Shown here one piece after another: positions 36,258-45,140 of a DNA stretch of 56,964 bases. Source of the DNA: DASQPR01 sp035713725 (GTDB lineage: Bacteria > Actinomycetota > Actinomycetes > Mycobacteriales > Micromonosporaceae). Below the pieces are notes generated by a model that saw only the letters and a program-made list of their open reading frames with translations, ran no database searches and was not told the DNA's origin. Both the position numbers and the translations under genes were made by a program. The stretch lies in contig DASTMZ010000076.1 in assembly GCA_035713725.1 (NCBI GenBank), forward strand, positions 1 through 56,964, read 5' to 3'. The stretch's first letter is position 1. Every line of letters starts with the position of its first letter.

Positions 36258-38198
36258 TCAGCCGGTGTAGCCGCCGAAGATTCCGGTGAACTGGAACGTC
36301 GACTGAGATATCGAGCTACAGGTGGCCGACACGCCGCCGCCCGGGCACCCGCCGTTGTCACGGCCGACCGACCAGAACGCGAGCAGCCCGACGTGCTTCG
36401 TCTGCGCCCAAGCGACCAGGTTCTGAGCATCGGCGATGGTGAAGATCGGCCCGGTGTCGTTGCGACCGATCATCGGCGTGACGCCGAGCATTGCGTAGAG
36501 CTGCGCCGATGTCTTCGACGGCCAGATCGTGGCCATCTGCGCCTCGGTGGCCTGTGCCGCGTTGATGACCGACTGTCCCCACTCGACACCCGCCGACGGC
36601 GAGTAGTCCATCGTCATCGGGTTGACGATGCCGACGTTCACGCCGTTCGCGACCGCGTTGGTGAGCACCGCGGTGCCGATCGAGTCGACGATGCCGAACG
36701 TGTCGCCGACCACCTCGAGCGTGTAGCTGACCACCGTGCCGGGCCGATCGCGCTGCACTTGGGCGATCGCCTTGTTCATCGTGTCGATCGGAATGCTCGC
36801 CTCGACGTCGAAGTCGACGTGCTTGATGTTGTACGCGTCGATGACCTGCTCGTACGCTGCCGCCTGCGACGCCACCGTGCCGCACACCGACGACAGGTAC
36901 GGACCGAGCGCGCCACCGAAGGACACTGCGACGTCGCCGCCGAGCGCTCGCAGGTCGGCGATCTCGCCGGCGATCCGTGAGTCGTTCAGCGGGATGGTGC
37001 CGCCCCACGACGGTACGCAGCCGGCCGATGAGCCGAGTGCGAACGCGAGCGTGAAGAACTTCTGGCCGGTCGCCTGCGCCACCTGCGCGAGCGTCGGCGT
37101 CGACATGGTGATGTCGATATACGGCCACACCTTCGCGGAGCCGGTTCCGCCCCCGCCGCTGGCCTGCGTCGTCGCGGTCACGTTCGAGGAATGCCCGGAT
37201 TCCCCGGCGCTATTCGTCGCGGTGACGTTGAACGTGTACTGGGTGCTCGGCGACAACCCCGTGACGGTCGCCGACGTACCGGTGACGGACAGCGCCTTCG
37301 TCGAGCCGCGGTAGACGTTGTAGCCGGTGGCGCCGGACGACGCGTTCCACGACAACGACACGCTCGTGGTGGTCGTACCCGTGACGGCCAGCCCGGTAGG
37401 CGCGGCCGGTACGGTCGGCGAGCCGGACTGCGTCGTCGCGGTGACGTTCGCCGAGTGCGCCGACTCGCCTGCGCTGTTCGTGGCGGTCACGTTGAACGTG
37501 TATTGCGTGCCCGCGGTCAGCCCGGTGACGGTGGCCGTCGTGCCGGTCACCGACGTGACCTTCGTGGTGCCGCGGTAGACGTTGTATCCGGTGGCACCGG
37601 CCGAACCCGTCCAGGACAACGACACGCTCGTCGTGGTCGTACCCGTGACGGTCAACCCGGTCGGCGCGGCCGGTACGGTCACCGTGCCACCCTGGCCGGC
37701 CAGCGTGACGTCATCGGCGAAGTACGTCCCCTGCGCGTACCAGCCATGGATGTAGACCTGTGCCGTCGCGGACGACGCGGTGAACGTGGTGGTCAGCAGC
37801 GACCAGCCGGTGGCCGACGGCGTCCACGTTGACACCCCGCCGGTCACGCCGAGGAAGACGTAATTTCCTTGCACCCAGGCCGACAGCGTGTATTGCGTGC
37901 CGGACACGACGGACACCGTTTGGGTGCACTGTGCGTCGTCGGACGAGCTAGCGGCGCCCTGCAGAGCATGTGTGCCGCTGTGGACCGGGGACGTGACCAC
38001 CGAGCCGAGCGAGCACGACCAGCCAGACAGGTTGCCGGTCTCGAAGTCGCCGTTGGTGAGCAGGTTGGTGGCGCCGGACGCGGCGCTCGCCGGCAGCAGG
38101 ATGGCGGCGGCGAGCGTCGCCGCGGCTACGGCCGACGCAGCGACCATGGACCAGATGCGGGTGCGCGATCGGGACGAGGACTGGCGGGTAGGAGACAT
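36258..38198 (-). CDS. secreted GH18 (chitinase-like) enzyme with CBM and two FN3 domains
   Basis: A 646-residue exported protein. Order: signal peptide about 1-43; a carbohydrate-binding jelly roll about 45-165 (LLTNGDFETGNLSGWSC); two FN3 domains about 175-262 and 263-350, nearly identical; then a GH18 barrel about 360-646. The GH18 acid is E466 in VDFDVEA (D462, D464, E466), but the first Asp of the usual DxxDxDxE is Lys here. It would hydrolyse chitin or a related N-acetylglucosamine polymer, or be a modified binding form. ATG 38198 has GGAGG six bases upstream. A palindromic site lies about 78 bp upstream. Confidence 0.85.
   Translation of the reverse strand: MSPTRQSSSRSRTRIWSMVAASAVAAATLAAAILLPASAASGATNLLTNGDFETGNLSGWSCSLGSVVTSPVHSGTHALQGAASSSDDAQCTQTVSVVSGTQYTLSAWVQGNYVFLGVTGGVSTWTPSATGWSLLTTTFTASSATAQVYIHGWYAQGTYFADDVTLAGQGGTVTVPAAPTGLTVTGTTTTSVSLSWTGSAGATGYNVYRGTTKVTSVTGTTATVTGLTAGTQYTFNVTATNSAGESAHSANVTATTQSGSPTVPAAPTGLAVTGTTTTSVSLSWNASSGATGYNVYRGSTKALSVTGTSATVTGLSPSTQYTFNVTATNSAGESGHSSNVTATTQASGGGGTGSAKVWPYIDITMSTPTLAQVAQATGQKFFTLAFALGSSAGCVPSWGGTIPLNDSRIAGEIADLRALGGDVAVSFGGALGPYLSSVCGTVASQAAAYEQVIDAYNIKHVDFDVEASIPIDTMNKAIAQVQRDRPGTVVSYTLEVVGDTFGIVDSIGTAVLTNAVANGVNVGIVNPMTMDYSPSAGVEWGQSVINAAQATEAQMATIWPSKTSAQLYAMLGVTPMIGRNDTGPIFTIADAQNLVAWAQTKHVGLLAFWSVGRDNGGCPGGGVSATCSSISQSTFQFTGIFGGYTG
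37158..37676 (-). repeat. 264-bp direct repeat encoding two FN3 domains
   Basis: The segments starting VPAAPTGL at 37676 and 37412 (minus strand) have a period of exactly 264 bp (88 codons). The two FN3 domains differ at only a few positions (for example SWTGSAGATGYNVYRG versus SWNASSGATGYNVYRG), which points to a recent in-frame duplication or to gene conversion. Confidence 0.85.
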
Positions 38199-38275
38199 CG
38201 GACCTCCAGGACCAGGCGCGGGGACGAACGGGTCGGCAAGGGGGCGCGACCCAACGCTCGGGATACCGCTCCGAA

Positions 38276-38296
38276 CTTAAAGGAAAGTTTCCTAAG
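38276..38296. promoter_or_regulatory. palindromic operator-like site upstream of the GH18 gene
   Basis: CTTA-A-AGGAAA-G-TTTCC-TAAG: the core AGGAAAGTTTCCT is a 13-bp palindrome, and the outer CTTA/TAAG are also inverted, with one extra base on one side. It is 78 bp upstream of ATG 38198. From memory, GGAAA/TTTCC palindromes of this kind control chitinase or chitosanase genes in streptomycetes; the regulator here is not in the window. Confidence 0.55.
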
Positions 38297-38371
38297 CGTT
38301 TTGCGGCACGTTAGTCCTCGGGATTCGGCCATGTCAATGGCTGAATGCGCGGGTACCGCTTCGGTGCGTGC

Positions 38372-39937
38372 CTATCGCGCTCGTGCCCGGCGCATCTCGG
38401 CGAGCAGTGCGTCCGACGTGGGCGGTCGTCCCACCACGTCGGCGAACACCGCGCCGGAGGAACGTTCCAGACCCCACCGGTATACGTGGTCCGACATCCA
38501 CTCGTACCAGCCGGGGTCGCCATCGGCCCAGTCACCGCGTGCGCGACGGATCGCGGCGCGGAGGTCGGCCGCGACGATCGGGCCGAGCGCGTAGTTGACC
38601 ATGTACCCGGGTTCCCGCACGAGCTGACCGCGCATCGCCCACCAGGAAACCTCCGGATGCGGCGCGATGCCGAGGTAGGTGGCGGTGAGGTCCGTCCACA
38701 CGTCGTTGCACACCTGGTCCGGGTCGGCGTGCATCCGGATCTCGAACAGCGCCCAGCACACGTCGAGCGCCACGTCGGCGTACCGGTCATGGATGGCGAC
38801 CTGCTCGGGTACGGACGCGCCGAGCCACCGGTGTTGCCACGTCGGCTCCGCGGTGTCCAGCGCGGTCAGCTCGGCGAGTCCTTCGGTGAACGCGTCGCTG
38901 TCCGGCCAGTCGGCGAACGCCGGGCGGGTGTCGATCGCGGCGATGTGGATCGCGTGTCCCGTCTCGTGGATCAGCTCGGTGAGCTCACCCAACCCGCCAC
39001 CGGTGTAGGCGGCCATCACCCACGGCCGCGCCGGGACGCGCTCGCCATCCGGCAGGCGACGCGGCCGGCCGCCGAACTCGGTGTAGGCCACCGGCACCAG
39101 CGGACGGTCGCCGCGCGGAACGAGGTCGAACCCGACGTCGAGCGCGCGCGGGTCGGCGCCGAGTGATGTGTGGTACGCGTCGCTGATGGCGTGAATGCGC
39201 GTGACCGGTGCACGAAGCGCGCGAGTGGTCGCGCCGGCGTCGTACCACCAATCCCACGGTTGCACGCGAGTCGCGCCGATCACGTCACGCCAGGTCTCGA
39301 GGATCGCGACGAGCTGCGGTTCGACGTCGGCGGGCGAGATGCCGAGGGCCGCCGCGTTGCGGTCGACCGGCGATCCGCGGCGCGACCAGCGGTTCGCCGA
39401 CAGCGGGAGCATTCGCAGGTACGGGCTCGCGACGCCACCGTCCGCGTCGATCGTCTGCCATGTCGGATCGAGTGCGAAGAAGAGTTCACGGCGCCGTCGC
39501 GGATCGGGTTCGGCGGCAAGTCGGTCCAGCACACCGAGACGAGTGACCGTGACGTCGCCGATGTCCACCTCGCTCTGTGCTCGGGCGTACTCGTCGGCGA
39601 TGCGTACGGACAACGCGTCGAAGCCGCGCTCCGCGGTGGCCGCCCAGCTCTCACCGGGTACGGTCGCCGGCGCATCGGTGGCGTCGAGCCCGTCGATCCA
39701 CTCGCGCATCACGTCGTACGCCCGGGTGTCGTCGGCATTCCAGGCGGGGCTAGTGCTCCGGTCGCCGTTGGCGTGCAGCGCGTTCAACGCCGTACGGGCT
39801 CGTCCGGCGGCGGCCTCGGCCGTTGCCGTCAGATCGGGGCTGCCCTCGCCACGTGCATCGCCGATCACCGCGCGATCGTGCGCGTCACGGGCGTCGAGAT
39901 ATAGCGACTCCGCCGCGGCGAGCTGCGGATCCGTCAC
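38372..39937 (-). CDS. M3-like gluzincin metallopeptidase
   Basis: A 521-residue cytosolic metallopeptidase. HETGH is at residues 324-328 (ELIHETGHAIH) and a second glutamate in FTEGLAEL, about 28 residues later, is the expected third ligand. The N-terminal helical half and the C-terminal segment (PGYMVNYALGPIVAADL) are compatible with M3/M32-like oligopeptidases. There is no signal peptide. I start at GTG 39937 (MTDPQLAAAESL); no ribosome site is visible, so it may be leaderless. The frame remains open upstream across the opposite-strand pilus genes, which is a codon-bias artefact. Family placement is approximate. Confidence 0.8.
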   Translation of the reverse strand: MTDPQLAAAESLYLDARDAHDRAVIGDARGEGSPDLTATAEAAAGRARTALNALHANGDRSTSPAWNADDTRAYDVMREWIDGLDATDAPATVPGESWAATAERGFDALSVRIADEYARAQSEVDIGDVTVTRLGVLDRLAAEPDPRRRRELFFALDPTWQTIDADGGVASPYLRMLPLSANRWSRRGSPVDRNAAALGISPADVEPQLVAILETWRDVIGATRVQPWDWWYDAGATTRALRAPVTRIHAISDAYHTSLGADPRALDVGFDLVPRGDRPLVPVAYTEFGGRPRRLPDGERVPARPWVMAAYTGGGLGELTELIHETGHAIHIAAIDTRPAFADWPDSDAFTEGLAELTALDTAEPTWQHRWLGASVPEQVAIHDRYADVALDVCWALFEIRMHADPDQVCNDVWTDLTATYLGIAPHPEVSWWAMRGQLVREPGYMVNYALGPIVAADLRAAIRRARGDWADGDPGWYEWMSDHVYRWGLERSSGAVFADVVGRPPTSDALLAEMRRARAR

Positions 39938-40367
39938 GTCGTCAGGGTATCGGCCCGACCGGCCGCGCTGGCCTGAACAGTCGACATCGGCGTGTTCAAC
40001 GCGCGCGGTGGCCGATCGCAGCGTGGGAGGTCGGTCGCCTACCGGCGGCCGCCGTCTGTCCACCACGGACGGATGCACGCCACTGACTGATTCAACGATG
40101 TCCATGGCTCGCCGTTGGCTCCGTCGATGTGCGACTGACCTGCGGCGATCTGAATTCGCGGCGGCGTGACGCGGTTCGGCAGAGATCACAGTGGATGAAC
40201 AAGTCCCAGGATCCATTGACACGCAGGTCTCGAACGGACTTATGCTGCGGCGAGTCGCAGGCATAGATGCCACTTGATCGAGTGCGGGACGGCTCATCCG
40301 CGGCTGCCGACCGGCCGGACGGGGTGCCGCTATATGCGCGCGGCGTGACACGGGAGGCGGTGGTGAC
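39938..40367. promoter_or_regulatory. 430-bp divergent region with the Tad operon promoter
   Basis: This gene-free stretch lies between the metallopeptidase (minus) and the pilus operon (plus). TTGACA at 40216-40221 and TTATGC at 40240-40245 (spacer 18) form the best sigma-70-like promoter of the window, about 122 bp upstream of the first pilus gene. The local composition (40190-40270) is more AT-rich than the surroundings. I see nothing else in the stretch that I can support as a gene. Confidence 0.6.
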
Positions 40368-41048
40368 GTGACGGTGACGGCGACCAGGGGCGCGGCCGGG
40401 GGCGGTGCGCCGTCGTCGAATGGTCTGTTCACGCCGCGGCGCGGCACCCCACGTCGTCGCAGCCCCGCGATGGTGAGCATCGGCATCGTCCTGGTCGTGC
40501 TCGGTGCGCTCGGTGCATGGCGGTTCGTCGGCGTCGCCGCCTCGGGTACGCATCCATATCTCGCGGTCTTCAAACCGGTGCCAGTCGGCGCGAAGGTCAC
40601 CGCCGACGATCTCCAGGTCGTCCGGATCACCTCGGCGGCCGGACTCAACCCGATCCCGGCCGACCAGGAGCACCTGGTGCTCGGCAAATATGCGCGAGTC
40701 GAACTCATTGCCGGATCCCTGCTCACGGCCGATGAGCTCACCGACTCGGCGTCGCCGGGCAGCGGCCAGGCGCTCGTCGGCCTGCAGCTGAAGCCGAGCC
40801 AGCGTCCGAGCCGAGACCTGCGCGCCGGTGACCAGCTGACTCTCATCGAAACCCCCGATCCGTCCGCGCCATCGTCGGACGCCGACCAGACCCCGGTGAC
40901 CTGGACGGCCACCGTGCTCGACGTCGCCCGACGAGCCGACGACGGGAGCCAGGTGATCGACGTCGTCGTCGACGCCGGTGACGCCAGCGCGGTCGCGACC
41001 ATGGGCAACGCGGGCCGCATCGTCGCCGTACTCGTGCCGGGGAAGTGA
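40368..41048 (+). CDS. SAF-domain pilus assembly protein (CpaB/RcpC-like)
   Basis: A 226-residue membrane-anchored protein. One transmembrane helix is at about residues 37-55 (SIGIVLVVLGALGAWRFVG), followed by an SAF-like domain (VPVGAKVTADDLQVVRI, GSLLTADELTD). In Tad systems, the CpaB/RcpC protein sits in the cell envelope and assists pilus secretion. GTG 40368 follows GGGAGG by about ten bases. Its stop overlaps the next gene by 4 bp, starting a run of overlapping pilus genes. Confidence 0.82.
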   Translation: MTVTATRGAAGGGAPSSNGLFTPRRGTPRRRSPAMVSIGIVLVVLGALGAWRFVGVAASGTHPYLAVFKPVPVGAKVTADDLQVVRITSAAGLNPIPADQEHLVLGKYARVELIAGSLLTADELTDSASPGSGQALVGLQLKPSQRPSRDLRAGDQLTLIETPDPSAPSSDADQTPVTWTATVLDVARRADDGSQVIDVVVDAGDASAVATMGNAGRIVAVLVPGK

Positions 41049-41932
41049 TCGTGGCGATCATCGCGTTGGCATCGGCGAAGGGCTCGCCCGGCGTGACCAC
41101 CACGTGCTTGGCGCTCGCGCTGACCTGGCCGCGGCCGGTGCTCCTGGTGGAGGCGGATCCGGCCGGTGGCGACGTGATGGCGGGCTACGTACGAGCCGAG
41201 TTGAGCAGCGACCGCGGTCTCGCCTACCTTGCGGTGGCCGCCCGCCGTGACACCCTCGACGACGAGCTTCGTGCCCAGGTGGTGAACATCGCGCCGGAGA
41301 AGGCGTCGGCACATGGCGCACCCGTGGCCCGGTGGCTCCTCCCGGGCGTGACGGATCCGGTGGAGTCCGCGGGCGTGGCCCCGTCGTGGCCGCGGCTTTC
41401 CGACTTCTTCGTCGCGCTGAGCCGCGGCGGCGTCGCGTATCAGAGCACCGCCCGCGAGCCACTCGACGTGATCGTCGACTGTGGACGATTGATCAGCACG
41501 TACCCGCCGCTGACCGTGATGACTGCCGCCGACATCGTGCTGATCGTCGTACGGGCGTCGTTGCGGTCGGCGTCCAGCGCCGCGCCGGTCGTCGCCACAG
41601 TGCGCCGCGAACTCGTGTCCGGCGGTGGGGACGCGGGGCGAATCGGGCTGCTGGTGGTCGAAGGCGGCGAATATCGGACCTCGGACCTCGGGCGCGCGCT
41701 CGGCGTACCGGTCATCGCGACCCTGCCGTGGCGCGAGAAGGATGCCGCGGCGCTGAGCGACGGCATCGGCAAGGTGCTGGATAACGCGCCGCTCATGCGG
41801 GCCGCCCGAAAGACCGGCGAGGCGCTTGTCATGCGCGCGAATCGGCCGCCCGAGGTGGACGCCGGCGGATATCCGGCGCCGGATGCGCAGCCGTCCGCGG
41901 CCCACGCGCCGCCAGGGGTGATACGGCGATGA
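41045..41932 (+). CDS. TadZ/CpaE-like ParA-type protein with degenerate P-loop
   Basis: A 295-residue protein of the MinD/ParA family. The nucleotide loop reads KGSPGVTTT (from residue 12): the first signature lysine is present, but the usual GKT lysine is replaced by Val. LLVEADPAGGD and VIVDCGR mark the A' and Walker B regions. TadZ/CpaE proteins mark the site where the pilus machine assembles. A Pro/Ala-rich tail of about 25 residues follows. GTG 41045 overlaps the previous stop, and the following cpaF gene overlaps by ATGA. Confidence 0.82.
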   Translation: MIVAIIALASAKGSPGVTTTCLALALTWPRPVLLVEADPAGGDVMAGYVRAELSSDRGLAYLAVAARRDTLDDELRAQVVNIAPEKASAHGAPVARWLLPGVTDPVESAGVAPSWPRLSDFFVALSRGGVAYQSTAREPLDVIVDCGRLISTYPPLTVMTAADIVLIVVRASLRSASSAAPVVATVRRELVSGGGDAGRIGLLVVEGGEYRTSDLGRALGVPVIATLPWREKDAAALSDGIGKVLDNAPLMRAARKTGEALVMRANRPPEVDAGGYPAPDAQPSAAHAPPGVIRR

Positions 41933-44247
41933 CCGACGACGTGCACGATTCGGCGTGGAATCCGTCGCCCAGCCAGGCGGTATCGGGCTCGGTGACCGCG
42001 GAATACCCTGTCGTACCCGTGCGGCCCCTAGTCTTCCCGCCGGACCTACCGATCGACGGCGGTGACGCGATCGACGACGAGGACGACGGGTCGGTCGCGG
42101 TCACGGACAGCTTCGCGGGTCACGCCGGACGTTTCGGGCCGCGACCGCCGCAAGCAACAGACGGGTACGCCGGCTCGGCTCCTAACGATCACGACGTCCC
42201 GTTGACGCCGCGCCACACCCCGGCGGAATCGTCCATGTTCACGCCGCACGGCACCTGGTGGCCGCCGGCGAACGACGATGCTGAGCCCGTCGCAGCGTCA
42301 ATCGTTGCCGAGCCTGTCGCCGCGCCGTTTGTTGTCGAGCACGCCGCCACGCCGATCGTTGCCGAGCCACTGGCGGCCGTGCGACCGCCGGCTGCGCCGC
42401 CAGCCATCGAGCAGCTCGGCTCCGCATCGGACGGTGCCCCGCGACATGACCCGCCCACACCGGGCGCCGCGATGTTCAGCCCGCCGGGGCACATCACGCC
42501 CCGCGATCCGACGGCGCGACATGCCGACGCGACGGCGGCTCCGGCGCGGGCAGAGTCGCCGCTGGCTCGTGCGCTGCGTAGCAATGTTGCGGCGAGCCCG
42601 CCCACGCCGACCGAATCTGCTACGCCCGCCCATCCAACGCCTGTTGACCTACCGCCGGCTGTTGCACCGCCGGCCGATGCACCGCTCGTTACCCGGGCGG
42701 AGTTCCCAGATGATCCGCTGGCACCACGTGTCTACGCCGAACCGAACGGAGCAACGCACCACGCCAACGGCGCGGTCGCCGACCCGGCGACACAGCGCGC
42801 GGCCCGGATGGGTCTGCGGGTGGACTTTTCACCGATCTCGGCGGGTACCAATGCCGCCGCGGCCGGACCGATGCCGGACGTACCCGCGCAGCCGGCTATC
42901 CAGGTCGACTACGGCCTTGTCGCGGTGCTGCAGGCGGAGGTGAGCCGGCTCGTCATCGAGGCGCTGCGGGGCGAGACGTCGGTGACGAACGATCACCGGC
43001 GACGGATCACGCGGGAGCTCACCGAAGCGGTGGTGCGCCGTAACGTCGACATGCGCGTACGGTCCGGCGAGACCGGTGACGTGACGTGGCCCGGGTACGA
43101 GCGAGCGCTGAGTGAGGCGGTCACCGCGTACCTCACCGGTCTCGGCCGGTTGCAGCCGCTGATCGACGACCCCGAGGTCGAGAACATCATGGTGCTCGGC
43201 ACCCGGGTGCGTGTGGTGTTCGCGAACGGCGCGGTCGACGAGACGAGCTATGCCGCGGCGGCCAGCGACGAAGAACTGATCAGCCTGCTCCAACGGCTCG
43301 CCGAGCGCGGTGGCAAGACCGAGCGTTCGCTGTCCGCGGCAAAGCCGATCCTTCACCTGCGCCTGCCGGACGGCGCTCGCCTGACGGTCATTTACATGGT
43401 CACGTCGCGGCCGGTGGTCGTCATCCGGCGACACCGCATCATGGACGTGTCACTCGCCGACATGGTGGGTATGGAAGCCATCACACCGACCGTGAAGGCG
43501 TTCCTCGAATCGGCGATCCGCGCGCACATGAACGTGATGATCGCCGGCCGCGCGAATTCCGGTAAGACCACACTGCTGCGCGCGATCGCCGACGAGATCC
43601 CTCGCGAGGAGTGGTTCGCGGTGATGGAGACGGTTGGTGAGTTGGGCCTCGATGCCACCGGCCGGCACCCGTGGGCGGTGTGCTTCGAGGAACGCGAGGG
43701 ATTCGGCGAGAAGGGTCCGGACGGCAAGCCGGAGGGTCAGCTCACCGTCGACGACCTGTTCCCACACATGCTGCGGCTGTCCACCAGCCGGATCATCGTC
43801 GGCGAGGTACGCGCCGAGGAGATCGTCGCGATGTTCGACGCGATGAACACGTCCTACGGATCGCTCTGCACGATCCACTCGCGCGACGAGCACGGCGTGT
43901 TCGATCGGCTCGCCGAGTTGCTGCTGCGCTATGGCGCGTCGAAGAGCCGTGAGGGTGCGTACCTGACGATCGGCAACGCGCTCGACTTCGTCGTCTACGT
44001 GAACATGGAGGAGCACCCAGGTCGCAAGCCCCGCCGTTACGTATCCAGCATCATGGAGGTGCACGGCCTGGGCGAGGGTAACCAGCTCGCCCGGTCCCGG
44101 ATCTTCGCGCCCGGACCGAACGGCCTCGCCGTGCCGACCGGGGTACGCCCGAGTGAGCGTCGCGCAATTGAGTTGCAGCGCGCCGGATTCGACATGCGGG
44201 TGTTGCTGAACTCGGCGGCCGCGTACCAGGGCGGGGAGTCGCGATGA
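41929..44247 (+). CDS. cpaF: TadA/CpaF secretion ATPase with long N-terminal extension
   Basis: A 772-residue ATPase that powers pilus assembly. The conserved CpaF core begins near residue 320 (VDYGLVAVLQAEVSRLVIEA). Walker A GRANSGKTT has K546; Asp/His boxes and Walker B (LSTSRIIVGEVRAEE, about 618-632) and TIHSRDE follow. The first 310 residues are Pro/Ala/Thr-rich and probably disordered, with several charged repeats (IVAEPVAAP, IVAEPLAAV); typical CpaF proteins are about 450-500 residues. ATG 41929 overlaps the tadZ stop. Its role is ATP-driven motor on the inner face of the membrane. Confidence 0.93.
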   Translation: MTDDVHDSAWNPSPSQAVSGSVTAEYPVVPVRPLVFPPDLPIDGGDAIDDEDDGSVAVTDSFAGHAGRFGPRPPQATDGYAGSAPNDHDVPLTPRHTPAESSMFTPHGTWWPPANDDAEPVAASIVAEPVAAPFVVEHAATPIVAEPLAAVRPPAAPPAIEQLGSASDGAPRHDPPTPGAAMFSPPGHITPRDPTARHADATAAPARAESPLARALRSNVAASPPTPTESATPAHPTPVDLPPAVAPPADAPLVTRAEFPDDPLAPRVYAEPNGATHHANGAVADPATQRAARMGLRVDFSPISAGTNAAAAGPMPDVPAQPAIQVDYGLVAVLQAEVSRLVIEALRGETSVTNDHRRRITRELTEAVVRRNVDMRVRSGETGDVTWPGYERALSEAVTAYLTGLGRLQPLIDDPEVENIMVLGTRVRVVFANGAVDETSYAAAASDEELISLLQRLAERGGKTERSLSAAKPILHLRLPDGARLTVIYMVTSRPVVVIRRHRIMDVSLADMVGMEAITPTVKAFLESAIRAHMNVMIAGRANSGKTTLLRAIADEIPREEWFAVMETVGELGLDATGRHPWAVCFEEREGFGEKGPDGKPEGQLTVDDLFPHMLRLSTSRIIVGEVRAEEIVAMFDAMNTSYGSLCTIHSRDEHGVFDRLAELLLRYGASKSREGAYLTIGNALDFVVYVNMEEHPGRKPRRYVSSIMEVHGLGEGNQLARSRIFAPGPNGLAVPTGVRPSERRAIELQRAGFDMRVLLNSAAAYQGGESR

Positions 44248-45140
44248 GCGCCGCGGTGCTGGCTGCGATCGCGGTCATCGCGGTGTTCGCGGGCATCGCG
44301 GCGATCGTGTTCGGCGCACGCGGGAGCGCCGGTCCGGCACGCCCACCGTCCGGCGTCGGCGACGCGTTGCGGCGGTTCCTCGGCATGGAACGTGGTATGG
44401 CCGCCCGCGGTCGGCGCATCGGCTTGCTGATCGCCGGTCTGCTGCTCCTCACGCTCGGCTGGCTCTACACCGGCATTCCGGCGGTCGGCATCGTGGCCGG
44501 CGCCGCGGTGGTCGGCGGACCGTGGTTGTTCGGTGCGGGCTCGGCCGAGAAGCGGTCGATCGCCCGGCTGGAAGCCGTCGAGATGTGGACGCGCCGGCTG
44601 GCCGACCTGGTCCGCGCCGGCGGCGGCCTGCATCAAGCGATCCTCGTCAGCTCGGCGGAGGCGCCGGCGGCGATCGCGCCGGAGGTTGACCTGCTCGCCA
44701 CGGAACTGAGCAGTTCGATATCGACGGACGAAGCGCTGCATCGCTTCGCCGACCGGCTCGCCGACCCGACCAGCGACGAGGTCGTGGCGGCGCTGATCCT
44801 CAACGCCAAGGAACGCGGTCCGAAGCTGGCCGACGTGCTGGATCGCGTCACGGCGAGCATCGCCGATCTGCTCACCATGCGCCGTGAGGTGACCGCCGGC
44901 CGGACCGATGCGCGGTTGTCCGGCAACATCCTGACCGGCCTGACGCTCGCCGGTCTGCTGGTGTTGCTGGTGAACAAGGGATACATGGCGCCCTACCACA
45001 CCGTCGTCGGGCAGTTCGTGTTGCTCGGCGCGGTGATCGCCTGCGCGCTGCTGTTGCTGTGGATGCGCAAGCTCAACACGCCGCCACGCATTCCGCGGTT
45101 GCTCCGGCCAGTTGCCACGAACGCGAGGCGGACGCCGTGA
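44244..45140 (+). CDS. tadB: TadB-like pilus inner-membrane platform protein
   Basis: A 298-residue protein with the type II secretion F domain. N-terminal hydrophobic segments (AVLAAIAVIAVFAGIAAIVF), a cytoplasmic GspF core (RLADLVRAGGGLHQAILVSS, LADPTSDEVVAALILNAKER) and C-terminal segments (GLTLAGLLVLLVNKGYM, FVLLGAVIACALLLLWM) are in the order expected for TadB. It forms the membrane platform with TadC, on which the CpaF ATPase acts. The ATG overlaps the cpaF stop, and the tadC GTG overlaps its own stop. Confidence 0.9.
   Translation: MSAAVLAAIAVIAVFAGIAAIVFGARGSAGPARPPSGVGDALRRFLGMERGMAARGRRIGLLIAGLLLLTLGWLYTGIPAVGIVAGAAVVGGPWLFGAGSAEKRSIARLEAVEMWTRRLADLVRAGGGLHQAILVSSAEAPAAIAPEVDLLATELSSSISTDEALHRFADRLADPTSDEVVAALILNAKERGPKLADVLDRVTASIADLLTMRREVTAGRTDARLSGNILTGLTLAGLLVLLVNKGYMAPYHTVVGQFVLLGAVIACALLLLWMRKLNTPPRIPRLLRPVATNARRTP

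Noticed and set aside
39938..41905. Extension of the M3-like metallopeptidase upstream to about 1177 codons
   Set aside because: The extension runs antisense through the pilus genes cpaB and tadZ and is low-complexity Arg/Pro/Ser. The peptidase itself begins near 39937.
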